Origin: Alphaproteobacteria bacterium | GTDB lineage: Bacteria > Pseudomonadota > Alphaproteobacteria > CACIAM-22H2 | Direction of reading: 5' to 3' | Length of the DNA stretch: 64,000 nucleotides | Assembly (NCBI GenBank): GCA_017308135.1 | Contig: JAFKFM010000012.1 | Coordinates: 1 to 64,000 of the forward strand | Part shown: one piece after another, positions 26,710 to 34,941 of the stretch | How the letters are laid out: every line of letters starts with the position of its first letter | Position numbering within the stretch: the first letter of the stretch is position 1 | The notes under the pieces: generated by a model | Told to the model about the DNA's origin: nothing | Databases searched by the model: none | Seen by the model: only the letters and a program-made list of their open reading frames with translations | Translations under genes and position numbers: made by a program

Positions 26710-27378
26710 CTAAGGCGACAGGCCCATTGCGCGATTTTTCGCGTCTTGGATATGCGCGGCCAGCGCGCTGCGCGCACCTTCGATATCGCGCGCCGCCATC
26801 CGGCGCACGATCCCCAGATGCTCGCGCATCACCGTTTCGACCCGGCCGGGGTCGAGACGGACTTCCGCCTGCCGGATCAGGCGGATCTTGATCGAATTGA
26901 CGCGATAGGCGCTCGATACGATTTCGTTGCCCAGAAAATCCACGATCGTATCGTGCATATCCCAATCGGCGAGCTGGGCGCGGCGAATCACATCCGGCGT
27001 GATCTTCTTCTTCGCGTCCTTGATGATTCGCTCGTGCGTCTCCATCAGGCGTTCGATCTCGGCATCGGGCGCTTCGCGCACGAACACTTCGACCGCCTCG
27101 CGCTCCATCATCAAGCGGAACTGGAAGGCGTTGCGGATCAGGCTCAGATCAACATGCGCCACCTGCATCCCGCGCTGGGGAATGGTGACGATCAAGCCTT
27201 CCGCTTCCAAACGCGGCACGAGTTCGCGGATCGCCCCGAGCGGCAAGCCGGTGATCTCCACCAGCTCGCGCTGCGAGACGAACTGACCGGGCACGATTTG
27301 GCGCGCGAGCAAGCGATCGGTGAACGCGGCATAGGCGCGTTCCCGCAGCTTGGGCGCATCGGTCCCGGTTTCGGCCAT
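26710..27378 (-). CDS. GntR-family regulator, FadR/FCD subfamily
   Basis: 222 aa. N-terminal winged helix: RERAYAAFTDRLLARQIVPG, then SQRELVEITGLPLGAIRELV and LEAEGLIVTIPQRGMQV. C-terminal FCD ligand domain (about 80-215) with the metal/ligand residues D in ADWDMHDTIVDF and H in MREHLGIVRR. FCD regulators of this kind sense sugar acids or pathway intermediates. Its ATG overlaps the stop of the upstream aldolase gene (ATGA), so it is probably the local repressor of this sugar locus. Confidence 0.88.
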   Translation of the reverse strand: MAETGTDAPKLRERAYAAFTDRLLARQIVPGQFVSQRELVEITGLPLGAIRELVPRLEAEGLIVTIPQRGMQVAHVDLSLIRNAFQFRLMMEREAVEVFVREAPDAEIERLMETHERIIKDAKKKITPDVIRRAQLADWDMHDTIVDFLGNEIVSSAYRVNSIKIRLIRQAEVRLDPGRVETVMREHLGIVRRMAARDIEGARSALAAHIQDAKNRAMGLSP

Positions 27379-28280
27379 CAAGCCGCTTTCTGGGCCAAAG
27401 CCGCATCGACGCGCTTGACCAGCGCGTTGGCGCGCGCTTCGTCGAGTTCGACGACCGGCGGACGCATGCGGCGCCAATTCACGTCGCCTTCGCGATGCGC
27501 GATCAGCGCCTTGACCGCCGGCATGAACGGATCGGCGATGATCGCCGCCACACACGCGCCGATGCGCGCATCGTCCTTGCCTTCCCACGCCGCCGGGCGC
27601 AGCAGATCGGGGCGGATATTCGCCATGCCGCAAATCGTGCCGGAACCGCCTTCGCGCACCGCGCGGGCGAGCAACCGCTCGTCGCCGACCAGGATTTGCA
27701 GATCCTTATGCGTGTCGAGGAAGCCCTTGGCCGAGTCCCATTGGCCGGTCGAATCCTTGATGCCGATGATGGCGTTCGGGAATTCCTTGCGCAGGCGCGT
27801 CATGATCGCGGGCGTGAACATCACGCGCGTCATGCTGGGGATGTGATAGATCAAAACGTCGCGCAATTGCGCGCCCAGCTTCTCGAATACCGACGCGTAC
27901 CAGCGGAACACGCCTTCTTCCGAGGGCTCGGGGAAATAGAACGGCGGCGTCATCAGAAGCCCGCGCACGCCGTGATCGTAGCCGACGCGCGCTTGCGCGA
28001 CCGCTTCGCCCACCGTCGCCGCCGAAACGCCCGCGATGACCTGCTTGCCCAGATCGAGCCCGCCAGCGGCGAGTGCGCCCAACGCCGCGTGGCGCTCGCC
28101 GATATCGATCGAAGCGCCCTCGCCCGTCGTGCCGAACATCGTGACACCGTCGCCGCCATTCGCCAGCACCCATTTCGCCTGTGCCACGGTGCGCGGCAGA
28201 TCGACGGCGCCGTTGGCGAGGAACGCGGTCGACAAGGCGCAGGACAGGCCAATGCGCGGACCGATGGATTTGGCGGACAT
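27378..28280 (-). CDS. DHDPS/N-acetylneuraminate lyase-family aldolase
   Basis: 300 aa TIM-barrel class I aldolase family. GTTGEGASI is the carboxylate-binding motif, YHIPSMTR provides the catalytic Tyr, GIKDSTGQW provides the Schiff-base Lys, and GSGTICGMANIRPDL follows. True DapA is excluded by context rather than motif: the gene is linked to a GntR regulator and sugar transporters and lies opposite the fucose-type operon. It may cleave a 2-keto-3-deoxy acid to pyruvate plus an aldehyde such as lactaldehyde. First gene of the minus-strand operon. Confidence 0.85.
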   Translation of the reverse strand: MSAKSIGPRIGLSCALSTAFLANGAVDLPRTVAQAKWVLANGGDGVTMFGTTGEGASIDIGERHAALGALAAGGLDLGKQVIAGVSAATVGEAVAQARVGYDHGVRGLLMTPPFYFPEPSEEGVFRWYASVFEKLGAQLRDVLIYHIPSMTRVMFTPAIMTRLRKEFPNAIIGIKDSTGQWDSAKGFLDTHKDLQILVGDERLLARAVREGGSGTICGMANIRPDLLRPAAWEGKDDARIGACVAAIIADPFMPAVKALIAHREGDVNWRRMRPPVVELDEARANALVKRVDAALAQKAA

Positions 28281-28397
28281 GATGGACGATCTCTCCCGAT
28301 GCGTTATGGTCTTATGGGCGCGGATGTTGACCATGTCGCGGACGCGCGTCAAGAAGTAACATGTCAGTTCGTTAAAGCGGGCAGTTGGGGGAAGCGA
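28281..28397. promoter_or_regulatory. Divergent control region of the sugar-acid locus
   Basis: 117 bp between the aldolase (-) and the AKR dehydrogenase (+). It contains an interrupted palindrome TAAC-N10-GTTA at 28357-28374, a candidate operator for the GntR/FCD protein. No confident -10/-35 pair was recognised. Confidence 0.35.
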
Positions 28398-29405
28398 GTG
28401 GACACGCGAATTCTCGGTAAAAGCGGCGTCGAAGTGTCCGAACACGGTTTCGGCGGCGCACCCTTGGGCGATCTTTATTCGATCATCGACGAAGCGGTCG
28501 CGGTCGGCACGGTCGAATCGGCGCTGCGCAACGGCGTGACGTTGCTCGACACGTCGCCGCTTTACGGCCACGGCATGTCGGAGTTGCGCATCGGTGCTGC
28601 ATTGCGGCGCGTCAAGCCGCCCAAATTCGTGCTCTGCACAAAAATCGGGCGCGTGATGGATCCCTTCAAGCGCAAGGTTCCCGGCGAAGGCTATGCCGGC
28701 GGCGTCGAGCATCTCGCCAATTTCGATTATTCCTATGACGGCGCGATGCGCTCGCTGGAACAATCGATGCTGCGCATGGGGTTGAGCCATATCGACGTGG
28801 TGCTGATCCACGACGTCGATGTCTGGACGCATGGTGCTTCGATGATCGACCAGCGTTTCCGCGAGGCGGTGTCCGGCGCCTATAAGGCGCTCGATCGTTT
28901 GCGACAGGAAAAGGTCATTCGCGCGGTCGGTGTGGGCGTCAACGAAGCGGATATGTGCGTGCGCTTCGCGCGCGAATGCGACATCGATTGCGTGCTGCTC
29001 GCCGGGCGCTATTCGCTGCTCGAACAGCCCGCCGCCGCCGAATTCCTGCCGCTGGCCGTCGAACGGCGCATCGGCGTGATGCTGGGCGGCGTGTTCAACT
29101 CCGGCATTCTGGCGACCGGGCCGATCCCGGGGGCGAAGTATAATTATAAGCCCGCCCCGCCCGATGTGATGGCGAAGGTCGGTCAGATCGAAGCCGTCTG
29201 CCGCGCGCATAATGTGGCGCTCGCCGATGCGGCGTTGCGTTTCGCGCTGGCACATCCGGCGGTGTCGAGCGTCGTGCTGGGCGCCGTGGCGCCGTCCGAA
29301 ATCGAGCGCCAACGCCAATCTTTCAGCGCGAAGATTCCCGCCGCGTTGTGGCGCGATCTCAAAGCCAAGGGCTTGCTCGACAAATCCTGCCCGGTGCCGG
29401 CATGA
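28398..29405 (+). CDS. Aldo/keto reductase, L-fucose/D-threo-aldose 1-dehydrogenase-like
   Basis: 335 aa. AKR catalytic set: DTSPLYGHGMSE (Tyr), LCTKIGR (Lys), DVVLIHDVDVW (His), with the NAD(P) site in AVGVGVNEADM and the C-terminal VVLGAVAPSEI. The GYAGGVEHLANFDYSYDGAMRSLEQS segment (given here by its ends, G..Y and S..S) is typical of the pyridoxal 4-dehydrogenase/L-fucose dehydrogenase branch. It would oxidise the aldose at C1 to the lactone. The GTG start 28398 has GGGGGAAG 4-10 nt upstream. It overlaps the lactonase gene (ATGA). Confidence 0.82.
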   Translation: MDTRILGKSGVEVSEHGFGGAPLGDLYSIIDEAVAVGTVESALRNGVTLLDTSPLYGHGMSELRIGAALRRVKPPKFVLCTKIGRVMDPFKRKVPGEGYAGGVEHLANFDYSYDGAMRSLEQSMLRMGLSHIDVVLIHDVDVWTHGASMIDQRFREAVSGAYKALDRLRQEKVIRAVGVGVNEADMCVRFARECDIDCVLLAGRYSLLEQPAAAEFLPLAVERRIGVMLGGVFNSGILATGPIPGAKYNYKPAPPDVMAKVGQIEAVCRAHNVALADAALRFALAHPAVSSVVLGAVAPSEIERQRQSFSAKIPAALWRDLKAKGLLDKSCPVPA

Positions 29406-30223
29406 AGATCGACGCGCATCAGCATTATTGGCGCGTCGATCGCGGCGATTACGGCTGGCTGACGCCCGACAAGGGAATCATCTATCGCGATTTCCTGCCG
29501 CCCGATCTCGCGCCCATTTTGAAACGCCACGACATCGCCAAATCGATTCTGGTGCAGGCGGCCCCCACGGAAGCGGAAACGCTGTTCCTGCTCGATATCG
29601 CCGAGGGCGACGAAAGCGTGGCGGGCGTGGTCGGCTGGACCGATTTCGAAACGCCCGAGCGCATCGCCGAATTGGCGAAGGACGAATTGCTCGTCGGCTT
29701 GCGCCCGATGGTGCAGGACCTCGCCGACGACGATTGGCTCGCTTCGCCCAAGCTCGCCCCCGCCTTCGACGCGCTGATCGCCTATGGCCTCGTCTTCGAT
29801 GCGCTGGTGCTGCCGCGCCATTTGCCGCGCCTGCTGGTGGTGGCCGAGCGCCATCCGGGTTTGCGCATCGTCGTCGATCACGGCGCCAAGCCGTTCATCA
29901 AGGACAAGCGCCTCGATCCGTGGCGCGCGGATATGGCCGCCCTCGCCGCACGCCCGAACGTCGTGTGCAAGGTTTCGGGCCTCGCGACCGAAGCGTCGCC
30001 CGAATGGACGCAAGGCGATCTCGCGCCTTACGTGCTCCATTTGCTCGACGTGTTCGGGCCCGCCCGCTTGCTCTGGGGCAGCGATTGGCCGGTCGTCGAT
30101 CTGGCCGGCGGCTACGATCGCTGGTTCGCGGCGGCCCAAGGTCTGCTTGGTTCGCACGACGACATTTTCGGCGCCAACGCGGCGCGCATCTATTTGGACA
30201 AACGGGGACGACGCGATGCTTAA
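29402..30223 (+). CDS. COG3618 amidohydrolase, L-fuconolactonase-like
   Basis: 273 aa. KIDAHQHYW (HxH), WTDFETPE, VVDHGAKPFI (His) and LLWGSDWPVV (Asp) are the motifs of the family that hydrolyses aldono- and pyrone-dicarboxylate lactones. In this operon it would open the lactone produced by the dehydrogenase to an aldonate. ATG 29402 overlaps the preceding stop, which fixes the start despite an open frame to 29348. It overlaps fucU by 8 bases. Confidence 0.85.
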   Translation: MKIDAHQHYWRVDRGDYGWLTPDKGIIYRDFLPPDLAPILKRHDIAKSILVQAAPTEAETLFLLDIAEGDESVAGVVGWTDFETPERIAELAKDELLVGLRPMVQDLADDDWLASPKLAPAFDALIAYGLVFDALVLPRHLPRLLVVAERHPGLRIVVDHGAKPFIKDKRLDPWRADMAALAARPNVVCKVSGLATEASPEWTQGDLAPYVLHLLDVFGPARLLWGSDWPVVDLAGGYDRWFAAAQGLLGSHDDIFGANAARIYLDKRGRRDA

Positions 30224-30668
30224 AGGTCTCGATCCGGTTCTGTCGGCCGATCTTCTATGGGTGCTCGACGCGATGGGCCACGGCGACGATCTCGCCTTGG
30301 TCGACGCCAATCATCCGGCCGAGACGATCGCGGCGCATACGACGACCGGCAAGCTCGTGCGCCTGCCGGGTTTGACGATGGAGCGCGCGGCGCGCGCCAT
30401 TCTGTCGGTGTTGCCGATCGACGATTTCGAGCCCAAGCCCCTGCGCCGGATGGAAGTCGTCGGCGACAAGAAGAAAATTCCCGACGTGCAGAAGGCCGTG
30501 CAGGCCGAGATCGACAAGGCGCTCGGCGCCAAAACGCCGCTGTCCGGGATCGAGCGTTTCGCCTTCTACGAAGCCGCGAAAAACGCCTTCGCCGTGGTGC
30601 AGGTCGGCGATCCGCGCCCTTACGGCTGCTTCCTGCTGCGCAAAGGCGTTATCGCCGGCGTCCCGTAA
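30216..30668 (+). CDS. fucU: RbsD/FucU-family L-fucose mutarotase
   Basis: 150 aa. LDAMGHGDDLALVDANHP (catalytic His22 and Asp) and the C-terminal PYGCFLLRKG are characteristic of FucU rather than RbsD. It interconverts alpha and beta anomers of L-fucose or a related sugar before dehydrogenation. Third gene of the AKR-lactonase-fucU operon; its end overlaps the convergent MFS gene by 20 bases. Confidence 0.88.
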   Translation: MLKGLDPVLSADLLWVLDAMGHGDDLALVDANHPAETIAAHTTTGKLVRLPGLTMERAARAILSVLPIDDFEPKPLRRMEVVGDKKKIPDVQKAVQAEIDKALGAKTPLSGIERFAFYEAAKNAFAVVQVGDPRPYGCFLLRKGVIAGVP

Positions 30669-32064
30669 GCACCGCGCCGACGTCGCGCGGCAGCGTCATA
30701 TAGACGAAAGCGCAGGATGTCGCGATCGCCGCGACGGTCAGGAACGCGGGCACGAATTGCGCCGTGCCCGTCGCCCCCGTGGCCATGCCCGACGCGGCGA
30801 TCGTCAGCGCCACCGCCGCGATGGTGATGCCGATCGAGCCGGTCATTTCCTGCGCCACCGCCATCAACGTGGTCGCGCGCGACATCTTGTCGGCCGGCAC
30901 GTCGGCGAACAGCACGGCGTTCGAGCTGGTGAATTGCAGCGAGCGCGTGAAACCGGTCAGCATCAAAATCGCGATCATCACCCAGCCGGGCATGCCGGCA
31001 TGGAAGACCAGCGGGATCGCGACCAGCATGCCCGCGATCAAGCCGTTGACGACCAGCACGTTGCGGAACCCGACCCAGCGCAAAATGCGGTTGGCGCAAA
31101 TCTTCATCGCGAAAGCGCCGATGCCGACCGCGAAGGTGATGGCGCCGCTTTCGAACGCGGTGCGGTCGAGGCCGAGCTGGATATAAAGCGGCAGCAGGAA
31201 CGGCACCGCGCCGCCGCCCACGCGGAACAGGAACCCGCCGATCATGCCGATGCGGAAATTGCGGATGCTCAACAGGCGCAGGTCGATGACCGGGGCGGGA
31301 TGGCGAAGCGCATGGCGGACATAGGCGATCAGCAAAACGACGCCCGCCGCCAAGCACGCGGCGGCGAGACGATGGTCGGTGTGTTCGACGCCGATGGTCG
31401 TCGCACCGATCAGCGTCAGCGCCAGACCGGGGCCGCTCAATAGGAATCCGCGCAGATCGAACGCGTCCGAACCGTCGCCGTGGATCTGCGGCAGGCGCGC
31501 GCGCGCCGCGAGAATGCCGAGTATCGCGACGGGCACATTGATCCAGAAGATCCAGTGCCAGGTAAGATAGGTCGCGCAGAACCCGCCCAAAGGCGGCCCG
31601 ACGATCGGGCCGAGCAGGCCCGGCATGGTCAACACCGCCATCGCGGCGATCAGCTTTTCCTTCGACACGCTGCGCACGACGACAAGCCGCGCGACCGGGA
31701 TCATCATCGCCCCGCCCGCCCCTTGCACCACGCGCGACGCGACGAGTTCCCAAATCTGGCCGGAGAACGCGCAGGCAATCGACCCGACGGCGAAGACGCC
31801 CATCGCCCAGCAGAAAACCGTGCGCGTCCCGAACCGGTCGGCGACCCAACCCGAAGCCGGGATGAACACCGCGAGCGAAATCAGATACGACGTCAGCGCG
31901 AGTTTGAGATCGATCGGGTCGACTTGGAAATCGCGCGCGATCTCGGTCAACGCCGTCGCCAGCACCGTGGCACCCATATTCTCCAGGAACAGGGCGCTGG
32001 CGGCGATCAGCGGAACGATGCGGGGCAAGTCTTGCTGGGGCGCTTCGGAAGGGTCTTGTGCCAT
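30649..32064 (-). CDS. MFS efflux transporter, DHA2 (14-helix) family
   Basis: 471 aa. Motif A is GWVADRFGTRTVF, motif C region is LTMPGLLGPIVGPPLGGFCA, and WHWIFWINVPVAILG is the DHA2 signature. Predicted 13-14 membrane helices. Probably a proton-driven multidrug exporter. No dedicated TetR or MFP partner nearby. Confidence 0.88.
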   Translation of the reverse strand: MAQDPSEAPQQDLPRIVPLIAASALFLENMGATVLATALTEIARDFQVDPIDLKLALTSYLISLAVFIPASGWVADRFGTRTVFCWAMGVFAVGSIACAFSGQIWELVASRVVQGAGGAMMIPVARLVVVRSVSKEKLIAAMAVLTMPGLLGPIVGPPLGGFCATYLTWHWIFWINVPVAILGILAARARLPQIHGDGSDAFDLRGFLLSGPGLALTLIGATTIGVEHTDHRLAAACLAAGVVLLIAYVRHALRHPAPVIDLRLLSIRNFRIGMIGGFLFRVGGGAVPFLLPLYIQLGLDRTAFESGAITFAVGIGAFAMKICANRILRWVGFRNVLVVNGLIAGMLVAIPLVFHAGMPGWVMIAILMLTGFTRSLQFTSSNAVLFADVPADKMSRATTLMAVAQEMTGSIGITIAAVALTIAASGMATGATGTAQFVPAFLTVAAIATSCAFVYMTLPRDVGAVLTGRRR

Positions 32065-32137
32065 TGGCCGCAGTTTCGCGCCCCACGCGCCCTATCTCAA
32101 GGGCGCGTGCGGGGCATCCGGTTACGCGCGGTGACCG

Positions 32138-33316
32138 CTATTTCTTTTCTTCCAGAAGCCCGAGTTCGAGCTTCGCCCAGCGCATGGCTGCATTGCCCGC
32201 GGGGATGCCCGCATAGACCGCCGCGTGCAGCACCAGCGAACGCAATTCTTCCGTCGTCACCCCGTTGCGCAATGCCGGTTTCACATGCAGGCGGAACTCC
32301 TCCTCCCGCCCCAGCGCGATCATCAACGCGAGCGTGAGCATCGACCGCGTTTTGCGCGGCAATGTGGGATCGCCCCAGATATCGCCCCACGCCGTGCGGG
32401 TGATGAACTCCTGCCAAGGCCGGTCGAAATCCGTCGCCGATGCGAGCGAGCGATCGACATGCGGCGCCCCCAGCACCGATTTACGATTGGCGAGCCCGGC
32501 CTCGAAAGACGAACCGTCGCGCGACTTCGCCTGCGGTGCTTGCGCATCCAGGAACGCGCGCAGATGGCGGTTCACGGCGGGCGCTTGCTCGATCGCCAAT
32601 AGATGTGCCGCCTGGCGCAGCGTGACGAGTTCGGCGCCCGCGACCAGCGCTTGGATATCGCGCATCATCTGCGGCGGCGTCGCCGGATCGTCCTCGCCCG
32701 CGATAATCAGCGTGGGCGCCGCGATCGCCGGGATCAAGCCGCGCAGATCCATCTCGGCCAACGCCTCGCAGCACAGCGCATAGCCTTCGGCCGGACAGGC
32801 CAGGAATTGCGCCTTCACATTCGCGATCAATTCCGGCGGACACGCCTTGGTGAACCAGCGCGACAGCACGGCTTCGACGATCGACGCCGTGCCATCCTTG
32901 CGCACCGCGGCGGCGCGCGTGCGCCAGCCTTCGGGCGGGGGCATATGCGCCGACGTTGCCATCAGCGTCAGCGAGCGCACGCGCTTGGGATATTTGGCTG
33001 CCAGAACCTGACCGGTCATGCCGCCCATCGACAGGCCGACGATATGCGCCACGTCGATCTTCAACGCATCGAGCAGGCCGAGCGCGTCGTCGGCCAAATC
33101 GAAGATCGTCGAAGCCCCGGGCTTCACCGGCGACGAACCATGGCCGCGCGTGTCGTAGCGGATCAAACGGTATTTGTCGGCGAGGGCCGGTATCTGCCGA
33201 TCCCACATTTCCAGCGCCGTGCCCAGCGAGTTGGAGAACAGCACCGGCGGCCCGTCTTCGGGGCCGAGCAGATCGTAGCGCAGCGTGGTGCCGTTGGCGG
33301 TCGTCAGCGTGGGCAT
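32138..33316 (-). CDS. pcaL: Fused 3-oxoadipate enol-lactonase / 4-carboxymuconolactone decarboxylase
   Basis: 392 aa two-domain protein. Residues 1-260 form the alpha/beta-hydrolase PcaD, with nucleophile Ser96 in GLSMGG and RYDTRGHGSS upstream. Residues about 275-388 form PcaC (RTAWGDIWGDPTLPRKTRSM, then LHVKPALRNGVTTEEL and EDLL-like LVLHAAVYAGIPAGNAA). It performs two consecutive steps of the protocatechuate branch of the beta-ketoadipate pathway. One base separates it from pcaB. Confidence 0.9.
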   Translation of the reverse strand: MPTLTTANGTTLRYDLLGPEDGPPVLFSNSLGTALEMWDRQIPALADKYRLIRYDTRGHGSSPVKPGASTIFDLADDALGLLDALKIDVAHIVGLSMGGMTGQVLAAKYPKRVRSLTLMATSAHMPPPEGWRTRAAAVRKDGTASIVEAVLSRWFTKACPPELIANVKAQFLACPAEGYALCCEALAEMDLRGLIPAIAAPTLIIAGEDDPATPPQMMRDIQALVAGAELVTLRQAAHLLAIEQAPAVNRHLRAFLDAQAPQAKSRDGSSFEAGLANRKSVLGAPHVDRSLASATDFDRPWQEFITRTAWGDIWGDPTLPRKTRSMLTLALMIALGREEEFRLHVKPALRNGVTTEELRSLVLHAAVYAGIPAGNAAMRWAKLELGLLEEKK

Positions 33317-33317
33317 A

Positions 33318-34481
33318 TCAATTTCCTGCGTTCAGTTTCTTCGCGGCAGCTTCGATGCGCACGATGGCGGGTTCGACCCAGCGCGCGGCATCGGGCCGGT
33401 GCGCGGCCACATCGGGCGTGCGCGCGAGGTTTTCCTTCATCCGCACGGCATCGATCGTCAAACCCGTTGCGATCGTCGCGAGTTCGCGCGCCGAACCTGA
33501 CGCAAGGCCGATCAGCGAGCCGAAGGCGAGCCATTCGGCCTGCCAAGCGCCCGCCGGGCGTTCCTGGGCCGAGGCCATCGATTGGATCAGCGTCGCCGCA
33601 TGGCCGCCGGCGGCCATATGTGTGGCCAAGATCGCCGCACAGCCGACGGGATTGCGCTTATGCGGCATCGCCGACGATCCGCCGCGCCCGGGAATCGCGG
33701 GCTCGGCCACTTCGCCGATCTCGTCAGCTTGCAGGAACAGAATATCGGTCGCGATCTTCGCGGCGGCGCCCATCGCCATCGCATGGCGCAGGCCGCCCGC
33801 CACATAAGGGGCGCGCGAAACCTGGATCGGAAACGGCGAAGCGTCGAGGCCGAGGATTTCCGCGAAGCGCTTGGCGACGATCGGGGCCGATTTGCCCATC
33901 GCGGCGAGCGTGCCCACCGCCCCGCCCAGCGTGGCGCGATAGATCGGTGCGGGAGCCGATTCCAGCGCTTCGGCAAGGCCTATACCCCACATCGCGGCCT
34001 TGAAGCCGAAGGTGATCGTCGCGGCATGCTTATTATAGGTGCGGCCCATCATCACGACATCGCGATGCGTGCGCGCCAGCGCCGCGAGACCGGTCAGCGC
34101 CTTCGCCCAGTTCGCGGCGAGGACGGCATCGGCTTCCTTCGCGGCCAGCGAAGCTTCGGTATCGATCAGATCTTGGCTGGTGGCGCCTTTGTGAACCAAA
34201 GCGCCGAGCGCTTCAGGCAATTGCTTGCGCGCAGCCGCCAGAAACGGGATCGACGCGACCGCTTGATCGGCCGTGCCCGCACCGATTGCGGCGAGATCGA
34301 AGGATGCGGGATCGAGACCGCGCAAAGCTTTCGCGACATCGTCATGACCTTGGGCTTCGGCCAAGGCGGCTTCGATGCGCAAAAACCGCGCAAGCCGCGC
34401 GCGATCGTCGAAAATCGCGGCCACGGCCGGATCGGCGTAAAACGGCCCGGTCAGGGCGGAATCGAGTGCCGAAAACGTCAT
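33318..34481 (-). CDS. pcaB: 3-carboxy-cis,cis-muconate cycloisomerase
   Basis: 387 aa, fumarase/aspartase superfamily. Signature GGSSAMPHKRNPVGC, plus HKGATSQDLIDT and GRTYNKHAATITFGFKAA. It converts 3-carboxymuconate to 4-carboxymuconolactone, which pcaL then decarboxylates. The family is often about 450 aa; this is the short form. pcaGH, pcaQ and pcaIJ are not in the window. Confidence 0.9.
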   Translation of the reverse strand: MTFSALDSALTGPFYADPAVAAIFDDRARLARFLRIEAALAEAQGHDDVAKALRGLDPASFDLAAIGAGTADQAVASIPFLAAARKQLPEALGALVHKGATSQDLIDTEASLAAKEADAVLAANWAKALTGLAALARTHRDVVMMGRTYNKHAATITFGFKAAMWGIGLAEALESAPAPIYRATLGGAVGTLAAMGKSAPIVAKRFAEILGLDASPFPIQVSRAPYVAGGLRHAMAMGAAAKIATDILFLQADEIGEVAEPAIPGRGGSSAMPHKRNPVGCAAILATHMAAGGHAATLIQSMASAQERPAGAWQAEWLAFGSLIGLASGSARELATIATGLTIDAVRMKENLARTPDVAAHRPDAARWVEPAIVRIEAAAKKLNAGN

Positions 34482-34640
34482 TGCGCGCCGAATGTAGCGA
34501 CTGCCAGGTCCGATTGGGAAATCATGCGTTTCTCCTCATGGCCATATTAGCCATGACCGGGGTATCCAGCCAAACTTAACGGCCTTGTGAGGATTTCTCG
34601 TTTGTCCCGCCGGGGGGTCGGGACCGATTGTCCCCCGATC

Positions 34641-34940
34641 ATGAGCAAAGCCGCCAAGCCGTTCCGGCCGGTCGCGATCACGGCCAACGATCTGCGTTCG
34701 GGTATCGTCGTTTTCCGCACCGAAACGGGCGATTGGGTGACGGACGCGACCCGCGCCGAAATCGCCCTGGATCCCGCCAAGGCCGAAACGCTGCTGGCGG
34801 CGGCGAAGCTCGATCACGACCGCAATATCGTGGTCGAACCCGTCGCCGTCGCCTTCGACACGGAATCGCGCCTGCCCGTTCTGCTGCGCGAACGCATCCG
34901 CGCCCAGGGCCCCACCGTCCCGATCCCCGGAAGCATCTGA
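34641..34940 (+). CDS. DUF2849 protein of the sulfite reductase cluster
   Basis: 99 aa, cytoplasmic. KPFRPVAITANDLRSGIVVF is the recognisable start of this small alphaproteobacterial family, nearly always placed directly before a sulfite/nitrite reductase gene. Biochemical role unknown; a small accessory or electron-transfer factor is a guess. It ends 1 base before the reductase start. ATG 34641 is chosen over an upstream TTG/ATG because similarity starts there. Confidence 0.8.
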   Translation: MSKAAKPFRPVAITANDLRSGIVVFRTETGDWVTDATRAEIALDPAKAETLLAAAKLDHDRNIVVEPVAVAFDTESRLPVLLRERIRAQGPTVPIPGSI

Positions 34941-34941
34941 C

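Noticed and set aside
27378..28280. dapA (lysine biosynthesis) for the DHDPS-family gene
   Set aside because: Motifs alone allow it, but the ATGA coupling to a GntR/FCD regulator and the sugar transport context fit a catabolic aldolase better.
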